Source: Nocardioides marmoribigeumensis
Lineage (GTDB): Bacteria > Actinomycetota > Actinomycetes > Propionibacteriales > Nocardioidaceae
DNA: 64,000 nucleotides
NCBI RefSeq assembly: GCF_031458325.1
Contig: NZ_JAVDYG010000001.1
Coordinates: 1,984,001 to 2,048,000, forward strand
Reading direction: 5' to 3'
A program made the position numbers and the translations under genes. The notes under the pieces are model-generated. The model did no database searches. It had not been told where the DNA came from and was given only the letters and a program-made list of their open reading frames with translations. This document shows positions 10,773-19,525 of this stretch, piece by piece. Each line of letters opens with the position of its first letter. Positions within the stretch are counted from its first letter, which is position 1.

Positions 10773-12245
10773 TCAATGGCCGTGCGGGGCCTCCGCGCCC
10801 TGGGGGAGCCGGTTGGGCAGCACGAACGCCAGGGCCACCACGACCAGCGCGAGGCCGGCCGCGACAGCGAAGGACGTGCGCAGTCCACCCACGAACGCAG
10901 CGTCGGCGCTCGCCCCACCGGCTGCGAGGGACGCGGCGCGGGACGACACGACGGTGACCGCGACGGCGGTGCCGATCGCGCCGGCGACCTGCTGGACCGT
11001 GCCGAGCATCGAGCTGCCGTGGGAGTACAGGTGCTGCGGCAGCGCCCCCAGCCCGAGCGTGAACGCGGGGGTGAAGAGGGCGGCCAGGCTGATCATGAGG
11101 AGCAGGTGCGCCCCCAGGATCACGGCGTACGGCGTCGACTCGCCGATGCGGGACAGCGCGGCGAGCGCGGCGACCACGCCGATCGACCCGGGGATCACGA
11201 GCATGCGGCCGCCGAAGGAGTCGAACGCCTTGCCGACGCGCGGCCCCAGCAGGCCCATCGCGATGCCACCGGGCGCCACGAGGAGACCGGTCTGCAGCGG
11301 GGTGAGGCCGCGCAGCTGCTGGAGGTAGAGCGGCAGCAGGATCATCGAGCCGAGCATCGCCATGAACGCCACCGACTGGAGGAGCAGGCTCACCGTGAAG
11401 GTGCGGTGGGTCAGCGTGCGCAGGTCGAGCAGGGCGCCCTTGCCCTGGGCCAGGCGGTGCTGGCGCAGGGCGAAGCCGCCGATGACGAGCAGGCCGAACC
11501 CGATGTAGGCCAGGGGCGGCACCGCGCCACTGTGCGTGGAGCCGATCTCGCTCAGGCCGTAGACCAGCGTGCCGAAGCCGAAGGCGGCCATCACGACGCT
11601 GGACCAGTCGACCTGGCTGGCCTGCGGCTCGCCGACGTCCTCGAGCCGGCGCAGACCGAGCACCGCGACCGCGCCGGCGATGGGCAGCACCACGAGGAAC
11701 AGCCCGCGCCACGAGGTGAACTGCAGCACCAGGCCGGAGACGGCGGGGCCGAGCGCCGGCGCCACCGAGATCGCCAGCATCACGTTGCCCATCACCCGGC
11801 CGCGGTCGTGCTCGGGCACCACCATCATCAGCGTCGTCATGAGCAGCGGCATCATCACCGCGGTGCCGGAGGCCTGCACGACCCGGGCGCCCACGAGCAG
11901 CCAGAAGAACGGCGCGACCGCGGCGACCGCGGTGCCGCCGATGAACAGCGACATCGCCACGGTGAAGGCGGTGCGCGTGGTGACCCGCTGGAGGAACCAG
12001 CCGGTCACGGGGATCACCACGGCCATCGTCAGCATGAACGCGGTGGACAGCCACTGCGCGCTGCGGGCGGTCACCTCGAAGTCGGTCATGAGGCGCGGGA
12101 TCGCGTTGACCATGATCGTCTCGTTGAGGATCACCACGAACGTTGCGGTCACCAACCAGCGCAGCACGGCGTAGGGGTGGGCGACCGTGGTCTCGGCGGC
12201 GGTGGTCGGCGCCTCGAGGACGGGGTCGGACATGGGGCTGGTCAC
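10773..12245 (-). CDS. MFS drug/H+ antiporter, 14-TM (DHA2, EmrB/QacA type)
   Basis: This 490-residue exporter has about 14 hydrophobic helices. N-terminal MFS features are LNETIMVNAIPRLM in helix 1 and the motif-C region SVAPALGPAVSGLVL in helix 5, which marks antiporters. The start is the GTG at 12245, preceded by AGGAG at 5-nt spacing. An internal ATG (MSDPVLEAP) 12 nt downstream is the alternative. Substrate is not predictable. It converges on the TMEM165 gene with 3 nt between them. The thioredoxin-reductase-like remnant lies divergently just upstream. Confidence 0.85.
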   Translation of the reverse strand: MTSPMSDPVLEAPTTAAETTVAHPYAVLRWLVTATFVVILNETIMVNAIPRLMTDFEVTARSAQWLSTAFMLTMAVVIPVTGWFLQRVTTRTAFTVAMSLFIGGTAVAAVAPFFWLLVGARVVQASGTAVMMPLLMTTLMMVVPEHDRGRVMGNVMLAISVAPALGPAVSGLVLQFTSWRGLFLVVLPIAGAVAVLGLRRLEDVGEPQASQVDWSSVVMAAFGFGTLVYGLSEIGSTHSGAVPPLAYIGFGLLVIGGFALRQHRLAQGKGALLDLRTLTHRTFTVSLLLQSVAFMAMLGSMILLPLYLQQLRGLTPLQTGLLVAPGGIAMGLLGPRVGKAFDSFGGRMLVIPGSIGVVAALAALSRIGESTPYAVILGAHLLLMISLAALFTPAFTLGLGALPQHLYSHGSSMLGTVQQVAGAIGTAVAVTVVSSRAASLAAGGASADAAFVGGLRTSFAVAAGLALVVVALAFVLPNRLPQGAEAPHGH

Positions 12246-12411
12246 GGAGTCTCCTGCACGGTGCTCAGGGCTGGTCTCGGGTTGTTCGGCGGATGGCGCT
12301 CGTGGAGGGTCAGACCGCTCGCCGCGCCAGAACTCATCGGACCATGCCGGTGATCCTCCCCCGTGAAGGTGCGACCGGTCATCCGGTTTTCGGCCGACCA
12401 CGACGGCTGCG

Positions 12412-12778
12412 CGGGTGGGCAGCGGTGTCCCGCCGCGCGAGCTGCTGGCCCGTGCCCGCGCCGAGGTCAGGGCGTACGGCGGCCGGGTCGTCGGCGGTGA
12501 GGTCGCCACGGTGGTCCGCGAGGACGGCGGCTTCCGGGTGCACCTGTCCGACGGTCGCGCGACCCGGTGCCGCCGCCTGGTCCTCGCGACCGGGGTGGTC
12601 GACCACCTCCCCGAGGTGCCCGGGCTCGCGCGGCACTGGGGTGGCGACGTGGTGCACTGCCCCTACTGCCACGGGTGGGAGGTGCGTGGTCGGCGCGTCG
12701 GCGGCGGCCGGGGCCCTCGCCGGGGCGCACGTCAACGGCGACCTCGTGCTGGAGGAGAGCGACCCGGACCTGGTGTGA
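12412..12778 (+). pseudogene. thioredoxin-reductase-like flavoprotein, internally deleted remnant
   Basis: Frame 1 (from 12415) encodes a middle piece of an FAD/NAD(P) oxidoreductase of the thioredoxin-reductase family: VPPRELLARARAEV, RRLVLATGVVDHLPEVPG and the redox motif HCPYCHGWEV. After that motif the frame runs into low-complexity arginine-rich sequence. A second frame resumes with the family's C-terminal helix (AGALAGAHVNGDLVLEESD) and stops at 12778. So the FAD-binding N-terminus, the region after the CxxC motif and the NADPH domain are missing, joined by an out-of-frame deletion near 12690. It cannot make a working enzyme. Confidence 0.75.
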
Positions 12779-12782
12779 GGGC

Positions 12783-13256
12783 TCAGGCCCCGGGGGTGCG
12801 GCTGGCCGGGAAGGACGCGGGCTCGGGCCGCAGCTCGGGCAGGAAGTGCCCGAGCAGGTCGCGCCAGGTGACCGCCCCGAGCGGGCGGCCGGACGGCTCG
12901 ACGACGGGCAGCCAGGAGAAGCGGTGCGTGGCGAACAGCCGCGCGACCTCCTCCAGCGTCGCCTCCGGCCCCACGGTCACGGGGTGGTGGTCCATCACCT
13001 GGTGCACCGGGCGGCGCAGGGTCTGCAGGTCGCGCGCCTGCTCCGAGGCGGTGTCGAGGTAGGGGCTCAGCGCTCGCAGCACCTCGCGGTCGGAGACGAC
13101 ACCGCGCAGCGTCGAGTCCTCGACGACCAGGACGTGCTGCACCCCGTGGCTGACGAAGACCTGGCGGACCGTGCCCAGCGTGGCGTCGGGCCCCACCGTG
13201 ATCGGCGGGCCGCTCATCAGGTCGGCGGCACGGACCGTGCCCAGGCTCAGCTCCAC
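12783..13256 (-). CDS. tandem CBS-domain protein
   Basis: This 157-residue protein is made almost entirely of two CBS domains: residues ~10-65 (ADLMSGPPITVGPDATLGTV to DREVLRAL) and ~80-140 (VHQVMDHHPVTVGPEATLEEV to WRDLLGHF). Paired CBS modules bind adenine nucleotides and act as energy or ligand sensors. The GTG at 13256 is preceded by TACCGT with 6 nt between, so translation is probably leaderless. No partner enzyme is fused or adjacent, so its target is unknown. A longer frame extends upstream but is arginine-rich and overlaps the divergent gene. Confidence 0.8.
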   Translation of the reverse strand: MELSLGTVRAADLMSGPPITVGPDATLGTVRQVFVSHGVQHVLVVEDSTLRGVVSDREVLRALSPYLDTASEQARDLQTLRRPVHQVMDHHPVTVGPEATLEEVARLFATHRFSWLPVVEPSGRPLGAVTWRDLLGHFLPELRPEPASFPASRTPGA

Positions 13257-13383
13257 CCCGCGACGGTACGACGGGCCGCGGGTCCGTGACCGGCGGAAAC
13301 GACTGCTTCGGGACGCAGGACCGTGTGAGCCAGGACCTAGGACCCGGATGCGTATCGACCGCCACCGGGGGCACCCTGCGGGC

Positions 13384-14496
13384 ATGACACGTCACGCACC
13401 CCAGCGCGTCCTGGTGACCGGCGCCGGCGGCTACATCGGCTCCCGCCTGGTGCCCGAGCTGCTGCGGCGCGGTCACCACGTGCGGGCGACGTTCTCCCGG
13501 GGCACGTCCGACCCGGCCCTGTGGTGGGTGCACGAGCGCGGCTGGGCCGACCGGCTCGAGGTGGTCGGCATGGACGCCGGCGAGCCCGAGCAGGTCGAGG
13601 CGGCCGTCGAGGGCGTGGACGCGGTCTACTGGCTGGTCCACGCGATGGGCGGCCCCGACTTCGCCGCCCGCGACCGCGAGTGGGCGGGCACGATGAGCAA
13701 GGCGGCCGCCCAGGCCGGGGTGGGCCGCATCGTCTACCTCTCCGGACTGGTCCCCGACGTCGAGGAGAGCCGGCTCTCCGAGCACATCGCCTCGCGGCTG
13801 GAGGTCGAGCGGCTGCTGTCCACCGACGGCGTCCCCACCCTGACGATCCGGGCGGCGATCGTGATGGGGTCGGGCTCCACGTCCTTCGAGATGCTGCGTC
13901 ACCTCAGCGAGCGGCTGTGGGTGCGCGGGGTGCCGATCTGGCTGCGCTCCAAGGTCCAGCCGATCGCCGTGTCCGACGTCGTCGAGGCCCTCATGGGCGC
14001 GCTCTCCGCGGACCCGGTCACCCGCTCCTACGACGTGGGTGGCCCCGACGTCGTGCCCTACCCCGCCCTCATGGCCACCGCCTCGCGGCAGATGCGGCTG
14101 GTGCGGCCCAGCCTGCCGCTGCTGCTCGCCCCGACGCGGCTGGTCGGGTTCGTCGGCGGTCGTATCGCACCGGTGCCCACCACCACGGCCGAGTCGCTGG
14201 TCGGGAGCCTGCACCACGACATGGTGTGCGGGCCCGACGCCGAGGACTTCCTCCGCGACCTGATGCCCGAGGGCCACCGGCTCGTCGGGGTCGAGGAAGC
14301 CGTGACGCGGTCGCTGACCCGGCCGCGCGCCGGCGTACGCGCGCGGGACCGGGACCCGCTCGGTCCCCTGCCCGGTGACCCGGCGTGGGCAGGCGGCACG
14401 ACCCACCTCTTCGACGGCCGGGTGAGGCGCCGCGGTGGCCTCCTGCGCCGCCTGGCGCTCGGCCCGGTGTGGCCGGAGTGGCCGCCCTACGACTGA
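13384..14496 (+). CDS. NAD(P)-binding atypical SDR (NmrA/complex I NDUFA9-like)
   Basis: This 370-residue protein begins with VLVTGAGGYIGSRLVPELL, the GxxGxxG Rossmann motif of extended/atypical short-chain dehydrogenases. The pattern AVYWLVHAMG and GVGRIVYLSGL is typical of NAD(P)H-binding proteins that lack a classical catalytic Tyr-Lys pair. The substrate is unknown. The C-terminal ~80 residues are basic and do not match the core fold. It ends overlapping the convergent LuxR regulator by 10 nt. The ATG at 13384 gives the conserved fold only 8 residues from the start; a longer upstream frame is a shadow. Confidence 0.75.
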   Translation: MTRHAPQRVLVTGAGGYIGSRLVPELLRRGHHVRATFSRGTSDPALWWVHERGWADRLEVVGMDAGEPEQVEAAVEGVDAVYWLVHAMGGPDFAARDREWAGTMSKAAAQAGVGRIVYLSGLVPDVEESRLSEHIASRLEVERLLSTDGVPTLTIRAAIVMGSGSTSFEMLRHLSERLWVRGVPIWLRSKVQPIAVSDVVEALMGALSADPVTRSYDVGGPDVVPYPALMATASRQMRLVRPSLPLLLAPTRLVGFVGGRIAPVPTTTAESLVGSLHHDMVCGPDAEDFLRDLMPEGHRLVGVEEAVTRSLTRPRAGVRARDRDPLGPLPGDPAWAGGTTHLFDGRVRRRGGLLRRLALGPVWPEWPPYD

Positions 14497-15176
14497 GAGG
14501 GGTCGGTGCGACGCTCCGGGCTGAACCCGTGGTCGAGGCCCCACAGCACGGCGTTGGTGCGGCTGGTGACGCCCATCTTGCGATAGCTGGTGCGGATGTA
14601 GGACTTGACCGAGTTGATCGACAGTGAGGCGTGCTCGGCGATCTCCTGGTTGGACAGCCCCTGGGTGATCAGCGCGATCACCTCCGCCTCACGAGCGGTC
14701 AGGCCGGCGTCGCGTCCGGGCCACCCGTCCTGGGCGTCAGAGTGCGAAGACCCGTTGGCCCGGCCGTCGACGACCCGGTCGGCGCCGTGGACGCCGTCGA
14801 AGGTGCCGTGGTGCCCGTCGACCACGCACTCCCCGGCGTGGACCCGTCGGAGCGCGGAGACCAGGTCACGGGCGTTCGCGGTCTTGGAGAGGTAGGCCGA
14901 CGCCCCGCGCTGGAGCGCCTCGTCCACCAGACGCCGGTCGAGGTTCCAGGAGTAGACCGCGACGCGACGCACGCGCGGGTGACCGACCAGCTCGTGCAGC
15001 GCGGCGGAGCGGCCGTGCAGGGCGACGTCGACCAGGGCGACGTCGAGGTCGTGGTCGAGGGGCTGGCGCGAGTCGAGGGAGCGGAGCTCGACCTCCTCGG
15101 CGAAGGGTCGCAGCATCTCGGCAAGTCCGCGGACGACGACCTCGGCGTCGTCGATGATGGCCAGACGGATGGGCAT
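14487..15176 (-). CDS. orphan LuxR/NarL-family response regulator
   Basis: This 229-residue protein has a receiver-like domain (residues 1-120; acidic pair at D9-D10, candidate phospho-acceptor D50 in LVDVALHG, conserved Lys in YLSKTAN) and a C-terminal LuxR helix-turn-helix (residues ~155-215; LTAREAEVIALITQGLSNQEIAEHASLSINSVKSYI). A ~30-residue Gly/His/Asp-rich linker joins them. No histidine kinase is adjacent, so the partner is unknown. TAAACT lies 7 nt before the ATG, suggesting leaderless expression. It overlaps the convergent SDR gene by 10 nt. Confidence 0.85.
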   Translation of the reverse strand: MPIRLAIIDDAEVVVRGLAEMLRPFAEEVELRSLDSRQPLDHDLDVALVDVALHGRSAALHELVGHPRVRRVAVYSWNLDRRLVDEALQRGASAYLSKTANARDLVSALRRVHAGECVVDGHHGTFDGVHGADRVVDGRANGSSHSDAQDGWPGRDAGLTAREAEVIALITQGLSNQEIAEHASLSINSVKSYIRTSYRKMGVTSRTNAVLWGLDHGFSPERRTDPSQS

Positions 15177-15268
15177 GCCAAGGAGTTTATGTAATCAGCA
15201 TCCGTCACCCCTCAGGGTGATGCTCGCCGCGGACACCCCATCATCGCAGGTCAGGGCGCCGCGGGGCC

Positions 15269-16141
15269 TCAGACCAGCGGCCGTCCGAGCCGGTGGCGCA
15301 GCCGCATGTCCCACACGTTGAGGTGGATCGGCCCCCACCACAGCACCGACGGCGTGAGCGCCTTCACCCGGCGTACGACGGCACACAGCCGCCGCAGCCG
15401 CCGCTCGTCGCGCTCGGTCCACCGCAGGCCCATGGCGTCGCGGAACTCGGGGTGCAGGAAGCCGGTGTTGACCCAGCGCATCCACCGGCCCATGAGGAGC
15501 TGCAGCGGCCGAGGGAGGAAGCGCACCTCGAGGATGTCGAGCAGGTAGGCACGCGTGCGCTCGTCGATCGAGATGCGCTGCTTGCCGGCCTCCCAGTAGT
15601 CCCAGAAGTCGGCCAGCGTCGGGGGCCACAGCTCGCGCGGCACCTGCAGCGAGGTGGCGAAGCGGGTCGCGTGGCGGTAGAACTCCTCGGCGTCCTCCGG
15701 TGACGGCTCGCCGTGCACCCGGCAGCGGTAGTCCCACGGTCCCAGGAACAGGCACGCCGCGACCCAGCGCTGCAGCTGGGGCGAGAAGGCGTTGTAGCGC
15801 ACCGGGCTCGACGCCCGCGAGCGCACCTGGCGGTGGACGGTGTCGACGGCCGTGCGGAACAGCTCGCGGTCGCGGTCGGAGCCCACCAGCGCGACCGCGA
15901 GGTAGGTGCCGGTCGTGCGCGCCCGCTTCCACGGGTGGAGGAAGATCTTGCCGCTGTCGACCACGCTCTCCTGGACGCCGTAGCCCACCTCCGGCCACGC
16001 CAGCTGCATGACGACGTTGGCGCCCCCGCCGAAGGCGACGGCGGTCAGGTCGATCCACGGCCTCAGGTCGTACGCCGGGTCGGGGTCGGGCACGACCCGG
16101 CCGCCCCAGTCGCCGGGTCCGGGCAGGTGACGGGTGCTCAT
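15269..16141 (-). CDS. MpaB/DUF2236 family oxygenase-like protein (second of pair)
   Basis: This 290-residue protein belongs to the DUF2236 family, which includes fungal MpaB oxygenase and latex-clearing proteins. Family features visible are AFGGGANVVMQLAWPEVGYGV near the N-terminus, HRQVR, and RYNAFSPQLQRWVAACLFLG, followed by a helical C-terminus ending in RHRLGRPLV. These proteins are predicted haem-dependent oxygenases; the substrate here is unknown. It starts 5 nt after the stop of its paralogue (16147-17058), with which it shares the same layout and the terminal RxxLGRPLV, so the two arose by duplication and form an operon. Confidence 0.8.
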   Translation of the reverse strand: MSTRHLPGPGDWGGRVVPDPDPAYDLRPWIDLTAVAFGGGANVVMQLAWPEVGYGVQESVVDSGKIFLHPWKRARTTGTYLAVALVGSDRDRELFRTAVDTVHRQVRSRASSPVRYNAFSPQLQRWVAACLFLGPWDYRCRVHGEPSPEDAEEFYRHATRFATSLQVPRELWPPTLADFWDYWEAGKQRISIDERTRAYLLDILEVRFLPRPLQLLMGRWMRWVNTGFLHPEFRDAMGLRWTERDERRLRRLCAVVRRVKALTPSVLWWGPIHLNVWDMRLRHRLGRPLV

Positions 16142-16146
16142 GCTCG

Positions 16147-17058
16147 TCAGACCAGGGGACGGCCCAGACGGCGTCGCACCGCGACGTCGACGAGCAGCAG
16201 GTTGAACGGGAAGGCGCGCAGCGCGTCGGGCAGCGGCCACAGCGCCGCGCCGAGCACGCGCAGGAACGTGGCGTGCCACAGGTCCTGGGTGCTGCTCCAC
16301 TCCAGGCCGAGGAGCTCACGGACCTCCGGCGGAAGGAACCCGGTGTTGGAGAAGCGGACGAGCGGCGCCAGGGCCGCCGAGAGGGGGAAGGGCAGCACGC
16401 GGGCCTCGAGCAGCGAGCGGAGCATCCGGACCGTGTCGTCGTCCATGCCGCTCGCGGTGGCCTGGGCCAGCCCGTTGGCCCAGTACTCCTCGAAGGCCTC
16501 GAGGCTCTCGTGCCACATCTCGTCGGTCACCTGGAGGGTGGTGCCGAAGCGGCGGCCCATCTCGAAGACCTCCCGCTCCTGCTCCGGGTCGAGCGGGCCG
16601 TGCATGCGCTGCGCCATGTCGCGCGCGCCGTAGTACAGGCACGAGGCGACCCACAGCTGCAGGCCGCGGTCGAAGGCGTTGTAGGGCACCTCGGCGCCCG
16701 GCGCCGACCGCACCTGGCGGTGGGAGCCGTTGACCGCCTCGCGGTAGGCGGCGCGGGTCTCCTCGTCGCCGTACATCGCGACCGCGAGGTAGGTCAGCGT
16801 GGTGCGGGTGCGCTTGAGGGGGCGGGTGAAGATGCTGCCCGAGCTGACCGGCGACTCCAGGACGCCGCGCGCCACCGGGCGCCACGAGAGCTGCAGGGCG
16901 ACGTTGGCCCCACCAGCCAGGACGGCTCCGATGCCGTCGACCTTGCGGTGCAGGCGGCGGCGCTGGTCGGGGTCGCGGCCCAGCAGGTCGCCCCGGCGCG
17001 TGCCGGTCGGGAGGTGCCGGACCGGCGCGTCCGCGGCGGATGCCCTCGTGGAGACCAC
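16147..17058 (-). CDS. MpaB/DUF2236 family oxygenase-like protein (first of pair)
   Basis: This 303-residue paralogue of the neighbouring DUF2236 protein has the matching blocks VLAGGANVALQLSWRPVARGV, GSHRQVRSAPG and PYNAFDRGLQLWVASCLYYG. The GTG start at 17058 follows a purine-rich GGGAAGGGG sequence by 6 nt. The gene is first in a two-gene operon and is divergent from the TetR regulator at 17152, with 93 nt between them containing a palindromic operator candidate. That layout suggests the regulator controls the pair. Whether both proteins act together (for example as a heterodimer) cannot be seen. Confidence 0.8.
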   Translation of the reverse strand: MVSTRASAADAPVRHLPTGTRRGDLLGRDPDQRRRLHRKVDGIGAVLAGGANVALQLSWRPVARGVLESPVSSGSIFTRPLKRTRTTLTYLAVAMYGDEETRAAYREAVNGSHRQVRSAPGAEVPYNAFDRGLQLWVASCLYYGARDMAQRMHGPLDPEQEREVFEMGRRFGTTLQVTDEMWHESLEAFEEYWANGLAQATASGMDDDTVRMLRSLLEARVLPFPLSAALAPLVRFSNTGFLPPEVRELLGLEWSSTQDLWHATFLRVLGAALWPLPDALRAFPFNLLLVDVAVRRRLGRPLV

Positions 17059-17102
17059 GGTCGACCCCTTCCCGTGCGTTACCGTTTCCTGGACCCTAGG
17101 AG

Positions 17103-17120
17103 TGACAACACCCGTAGTCA
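17103..17120. promoter_or_regulatory. candidate TetR operator
   Basis: The 18-bp imperfect palindrome TGACAACACCCGTAGTCA has arms TGACnAC and GTnGTCA. It lies in the 93-nt divergent gap between the oxygenase operon and the TetR gene, where a local regulator would bind. Confidence 0.5.
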
Positions 17121-17151
17121 ATCGCCCGGACGTGCCAGAGAGGGGTGGGTC

Positions 17152-17775
17152 GTGGACCAGCCCGGTGCCGACGACGAGCACCGCCTCTGGGGCGGCACGA
17201 CGCTGGCCGACCGCCGGGCCGGGCGTCGCGAGAAGCTCCTCGCCGCCGGCCTCGACCTGCTCGGCTCCGACGAGACCGGCGGGGTCTCGGTGCGGGCGGT
17301 GTGCCGCCGCGCCCAGCTGACCGAGCGCTACTTCTACGAGTCCTACCGCGACCGCGACGCCCTCGTCGTCGCGGTGTACGACGAGGTGGCGGCCGAGACC
17401 CAGCGGGTGCTCCACGAGGCGACCCAGGGGCTGGAGGACCAGGAGGCCGTGGCCCGGGCCGCGGTCGAGGCGATGGTCGGTCTCGTCCTCGACGACCCGC
17501 GCAAGGGCCGGGTGCTCCTCCTGGCCCCGATCACCGAGCCCCAGCTCGCCGGCCGCGGGATGCGCTTCATCCCCGCGGTGATCGACATGGTCCGCGAGCA
17601 CCTCTCGCGCGACGTCTCCGACCAGGACCGCGCGATGATCGCGACGGGCCTGATCGGCGCGCTCATGGGGCTGTTCCACGGGTTCCTCACCGGCACGCTC
17701 GACGGGGTCACCCGCGACCAGTTCGTCGAGCACTGCGTCAAGCTGCTCGTGACGGCCGACCGCCTCGAGTCCTGA
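17152..17775 (+). CDS. TetR/AcrR family regulator
   Basis: This 207-residue protein has an N-terminal TetR helix-turn-helix (residues ~22-68; LADRRAGRREKLLAAGLDLL, then VSVRAVCRRAQLTERYFYESYRDRDAL) and an all-helical ligand-binding C-terminal domain. The GTG start lies after an AGAGAGGGG purine stretch. Divergent orientation to the two DUF2236 oxygenase genes suggests it represses them and itself through the palindrome at 17103-17120. The ligand is unknown. Confidence 0.88.
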   Translation: MDQPGADDEHRLWGGTTLADRRAGRREKLLAAGLDLLGSDETGGVSVRAVCRRAQLTERYFYESYRDRDALVVAVYDEVAAETQRVLHEATQGLEDQEAVARAAVEAMVGLVLDDPRKGRVLLLAPITEPQLAGRGMRFIPAVIDMVREHLSRDVSDQDRAMIATGLIGALMGLFHGFLTGTLDGVTRDQFVEHCVKLLVTADRLES

Positions 17776-17781
17776 GGGCCG

Positions 17782-17800
17782 GCGCGGCGCTCAGCCGCGC
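17782..17800. terminator. bidirectional terminator hairpin
   Basis: GCGCGGC and GCCGCGC form a perfect 7-bp stem with loop GCTCA between the convergent TetR and metallo-hydrolase genes. No T-run follows, as is usual in actinobacteria. Part of the right arm lies in the hydrolase C-terminal codons. Confidence 0.4.
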
Positions 17801-18594
17801 AGGGCGTCGTACTCCTGCTGGTCGTGGGCGCTGAACACCCGGACCTCGTCCCCGTGCTCGGCGTGCAGGGTCTGCAGCCGGGCGAGGTTGTCCACGCGCC
17901 GCCGGTCGTCGGCGGCCAGGACCCGCTGGAACGCCCTGAGCGCCGGCGGGCAGGTGCGCGGGGTGGCCTTGTCGCCGTGGAAGAAGTAGGCGTCGCCGGC
18001 GTGCAGCAGCCAGCCCTCGTCGCCCGGCCGGCGCACCGCGACCGCGCTGTGGCCGCGGCTGTGGCCGTGCAGGGGCACGAGGAGCACGTCGTCGGCGACC
18101 ACGCTCGCCCCGCCCAGCCCGAAGAAGTCCTCGCCCGGCTCGTCGTGCTCGACCCACCGCGGGCCGTGCGCCCACTGGGCCGGGACGTAGCGCATCCGCT
18201 CGTCCAGCCGGGGGTGGCGGGCGGCCTCGAGCTCGCGCCGGTGCACGTGGACCCGTGCCTGGGGGAAGTCGCCCAGCCCCCCGGCGTGGTCGAGGTCGAG
18301 GTGGGTCAGGACGACGTCGGTGACCGCTGCGGGGTCGACCCCGCGGCCGGGCAGCTGCGCGAGGGCGGTGTCCTCCCGGCGCAGGTCGAACCCGATCAGA
18401 GCCGGGGCCACGTGACCGATGCGGCTCCGGCCCTCGCGCACGTCGGCGGTGCCGAAGCCGGTGTCGACCAGGACGACCCGGTCCCCGGTCTCGACCAGCA
18501 GACAGTGGGCCACCCAGTCCCGCGGGACGAGCCCGACCCGGCCCGCCAGGGGGTGCATGCTCGCGCAGCTGAGGTGCTGGATCCGTGTGGTCAC
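17791..18594 (-). CDS. MBL-fold metallo-hydrolase (lactonase-like)
   Basis: This 267-residue cytosolic hydrolase has the metallo-beta-lactamase zinc motif HLDLDHAGG (HxHxDH form with Leu-Asp, as in AHL lactonases). Downstream metal ligands are in HGHSRGHSAV and LHAGDAYFFHGD, with a final His in FSAHDQQEYD. The pattern resembles AiiA-type quorum-quenching lactonases and related N-acyl hydrolases, but the substrate is not established. The GTG start at 18594 has a CAGGAT hexamer 6 nt before it, possibly a leaderless promoter. Confidence 0.82.
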   Translation of the reverse strand: MTTRIQHLSCASMHPLAGRVGLVPRDWVAHCLLVETGDRVVLVDTGFGTADVREGRSRIGHVAPALIGFDLRREDTALAQLPGRGVDPAAVTDVVLTHLDLDHAGGLGDFPQARVHVHRRELEAARHPRLDERMRYVPAQWAHGPRWVEHDEPGEDFFGLGGASVVADDVLLVPLHGHSRGHSAVAVRRPGDEGWLLHAGDAYFFHGDKATPRTCPPALRAFQRVLAADDRRRVDNLARLQTLHAEHGDEVRVFSAHDQQEYDALRG

Positions 18595-18646
18595 CGCGAC
18601 ATCCTGGCAGGACCGGCGACCCCCGCTGCTCACGTACGCTCGAGGG

Positions 18647-19525
18647 GTGCCTCCCACACCCGCGCGACACCCCTCGACGGTGCGTGTGCTGGTCGGGCCT
18701 CCCCTCCTCCTGCTGCACCTGGCCGGCGTCCTCGCCGTGAGCGCGGCCGGGTGGCTGGGCTGGTGGCAGGTCGGGGCCTGGCAGGCCCACCGCGAGGACC
18801 GTGCGGCGGCCATCGCCACGGCCGACCCCGTCCCGCTCGACCGGGCCCTCGGCCCCGACGACGCGTTCTCGGGCGAGGACGTCGGCCGGCCGGTGGAGGT
18901 GCGTGGGCAGTGGCTCCCGCAGGTGCTGCACGTCGACCAACGACACCGCACCGCCGACCCCGCCTCGGCGTCCGGGGCCTGGCAGGTCGGCCTGCTCCAG
19001 GTCTGCGACGACGGCGCCGACTGTGCCGGGGCCTCCACCCTCCCGGTGGTGCTCGGCTGGACCCCGACCACGCAGGGGGGACTCGCCCCGCGCGGTCGGG
19101 TCGACCTGACCGGCTGGCTTCAGCCCTCGGAGAGCAGCGACGAGGTGGGCGGACCGGTGACCGGGGACGTCCTTCCCGCCCTGCGGACCGCCGACCTGCT
19201 CGACCGGGTGCCCCACGACGTCTACAGCGGCTACGTCATCCTCCGCTCGCCTGCCGCCCAGCGGGGCGACCTGGTCCCGGTCACGCCCGAGTCGCTGCCC
19301 GACCCCCCGGCCTCGACCGCGCTGCGCAACCTGTTCTACGGGGTGGAGTGGTGGGTCTTCGCCGGGTTCGCGGCCTACCTGTGGTTCCAGTGGTCCCGCG
19401 ACGCGGTGCGCACGGCCCAGGGACGCGGCGGCACCGACGGCACCGACGGCACCGCCGGCACCGACGGTGAGGGGCCGACCGCCGACCCGACCCCGGACCC
19501 CCGCCCGATAGTTTCGAGCCCATGA
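18647..19525 (+). CDS. SURF1-family cytochrome oxidase assembly protein
   Basis: This 292-residue membrane protein matches SURF1: an N-terminal helix (LLLHLAGVLAVSAAGWLGWWQVGAWQ with the family WQ motif), a large extracytoplasmic domain with EVRGQWLPQVLHV and TLPVVLGWTP, and a C-terminal helix (YGVEWWVFAGFAAYLWFQW). SURF1 proteins help assemble the haem a centre of cytochrome c oxidase. The GTG start is 6 nt after TACGCT, consistent with leaderless translation. The tail is a GTDG repeat encoded by a 9-bp tandem repeat (about 19430-19470). It overlaps the DUF3817 gene by ATGA. Confidence 0.85.
   Translation: MPPTPARHPSTVRVLVGPPLLLLHLAGVLAVSAAGWLGWWQVGAWQAHREDRAAAIATADPVPLDRALGPDDAFSGEDVGRPVEVRGQWLPQVLHVDQRHRTADPASASGAWQVGLLQVCDDGADCAGASTLPVVLGWTPTTQGGLAPRGRVDLTGWLQPSESSDEVGGPVTGDVLPALRTADLLDRVPHDVYSGYVILRSPAAQRGDLVPVTPESLPDPPASTALRNLFYGVEWWVFAGFAAYLWFQWSRDAVRTAQGRGGTDGTDGTAGTDGEGPTADPTPDPRPIVSSP
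19430..19470 (+). repeat. 9-bp tandem repeat in the SURF1 tail
   Basis: The unit GGCACCGAC is repeated about four times (one variant GGCACCGCC), encoding GTD repeats. Such a repeat can slip without breaking the frame, so tail length may vary between strains. Confidence 0.7.
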
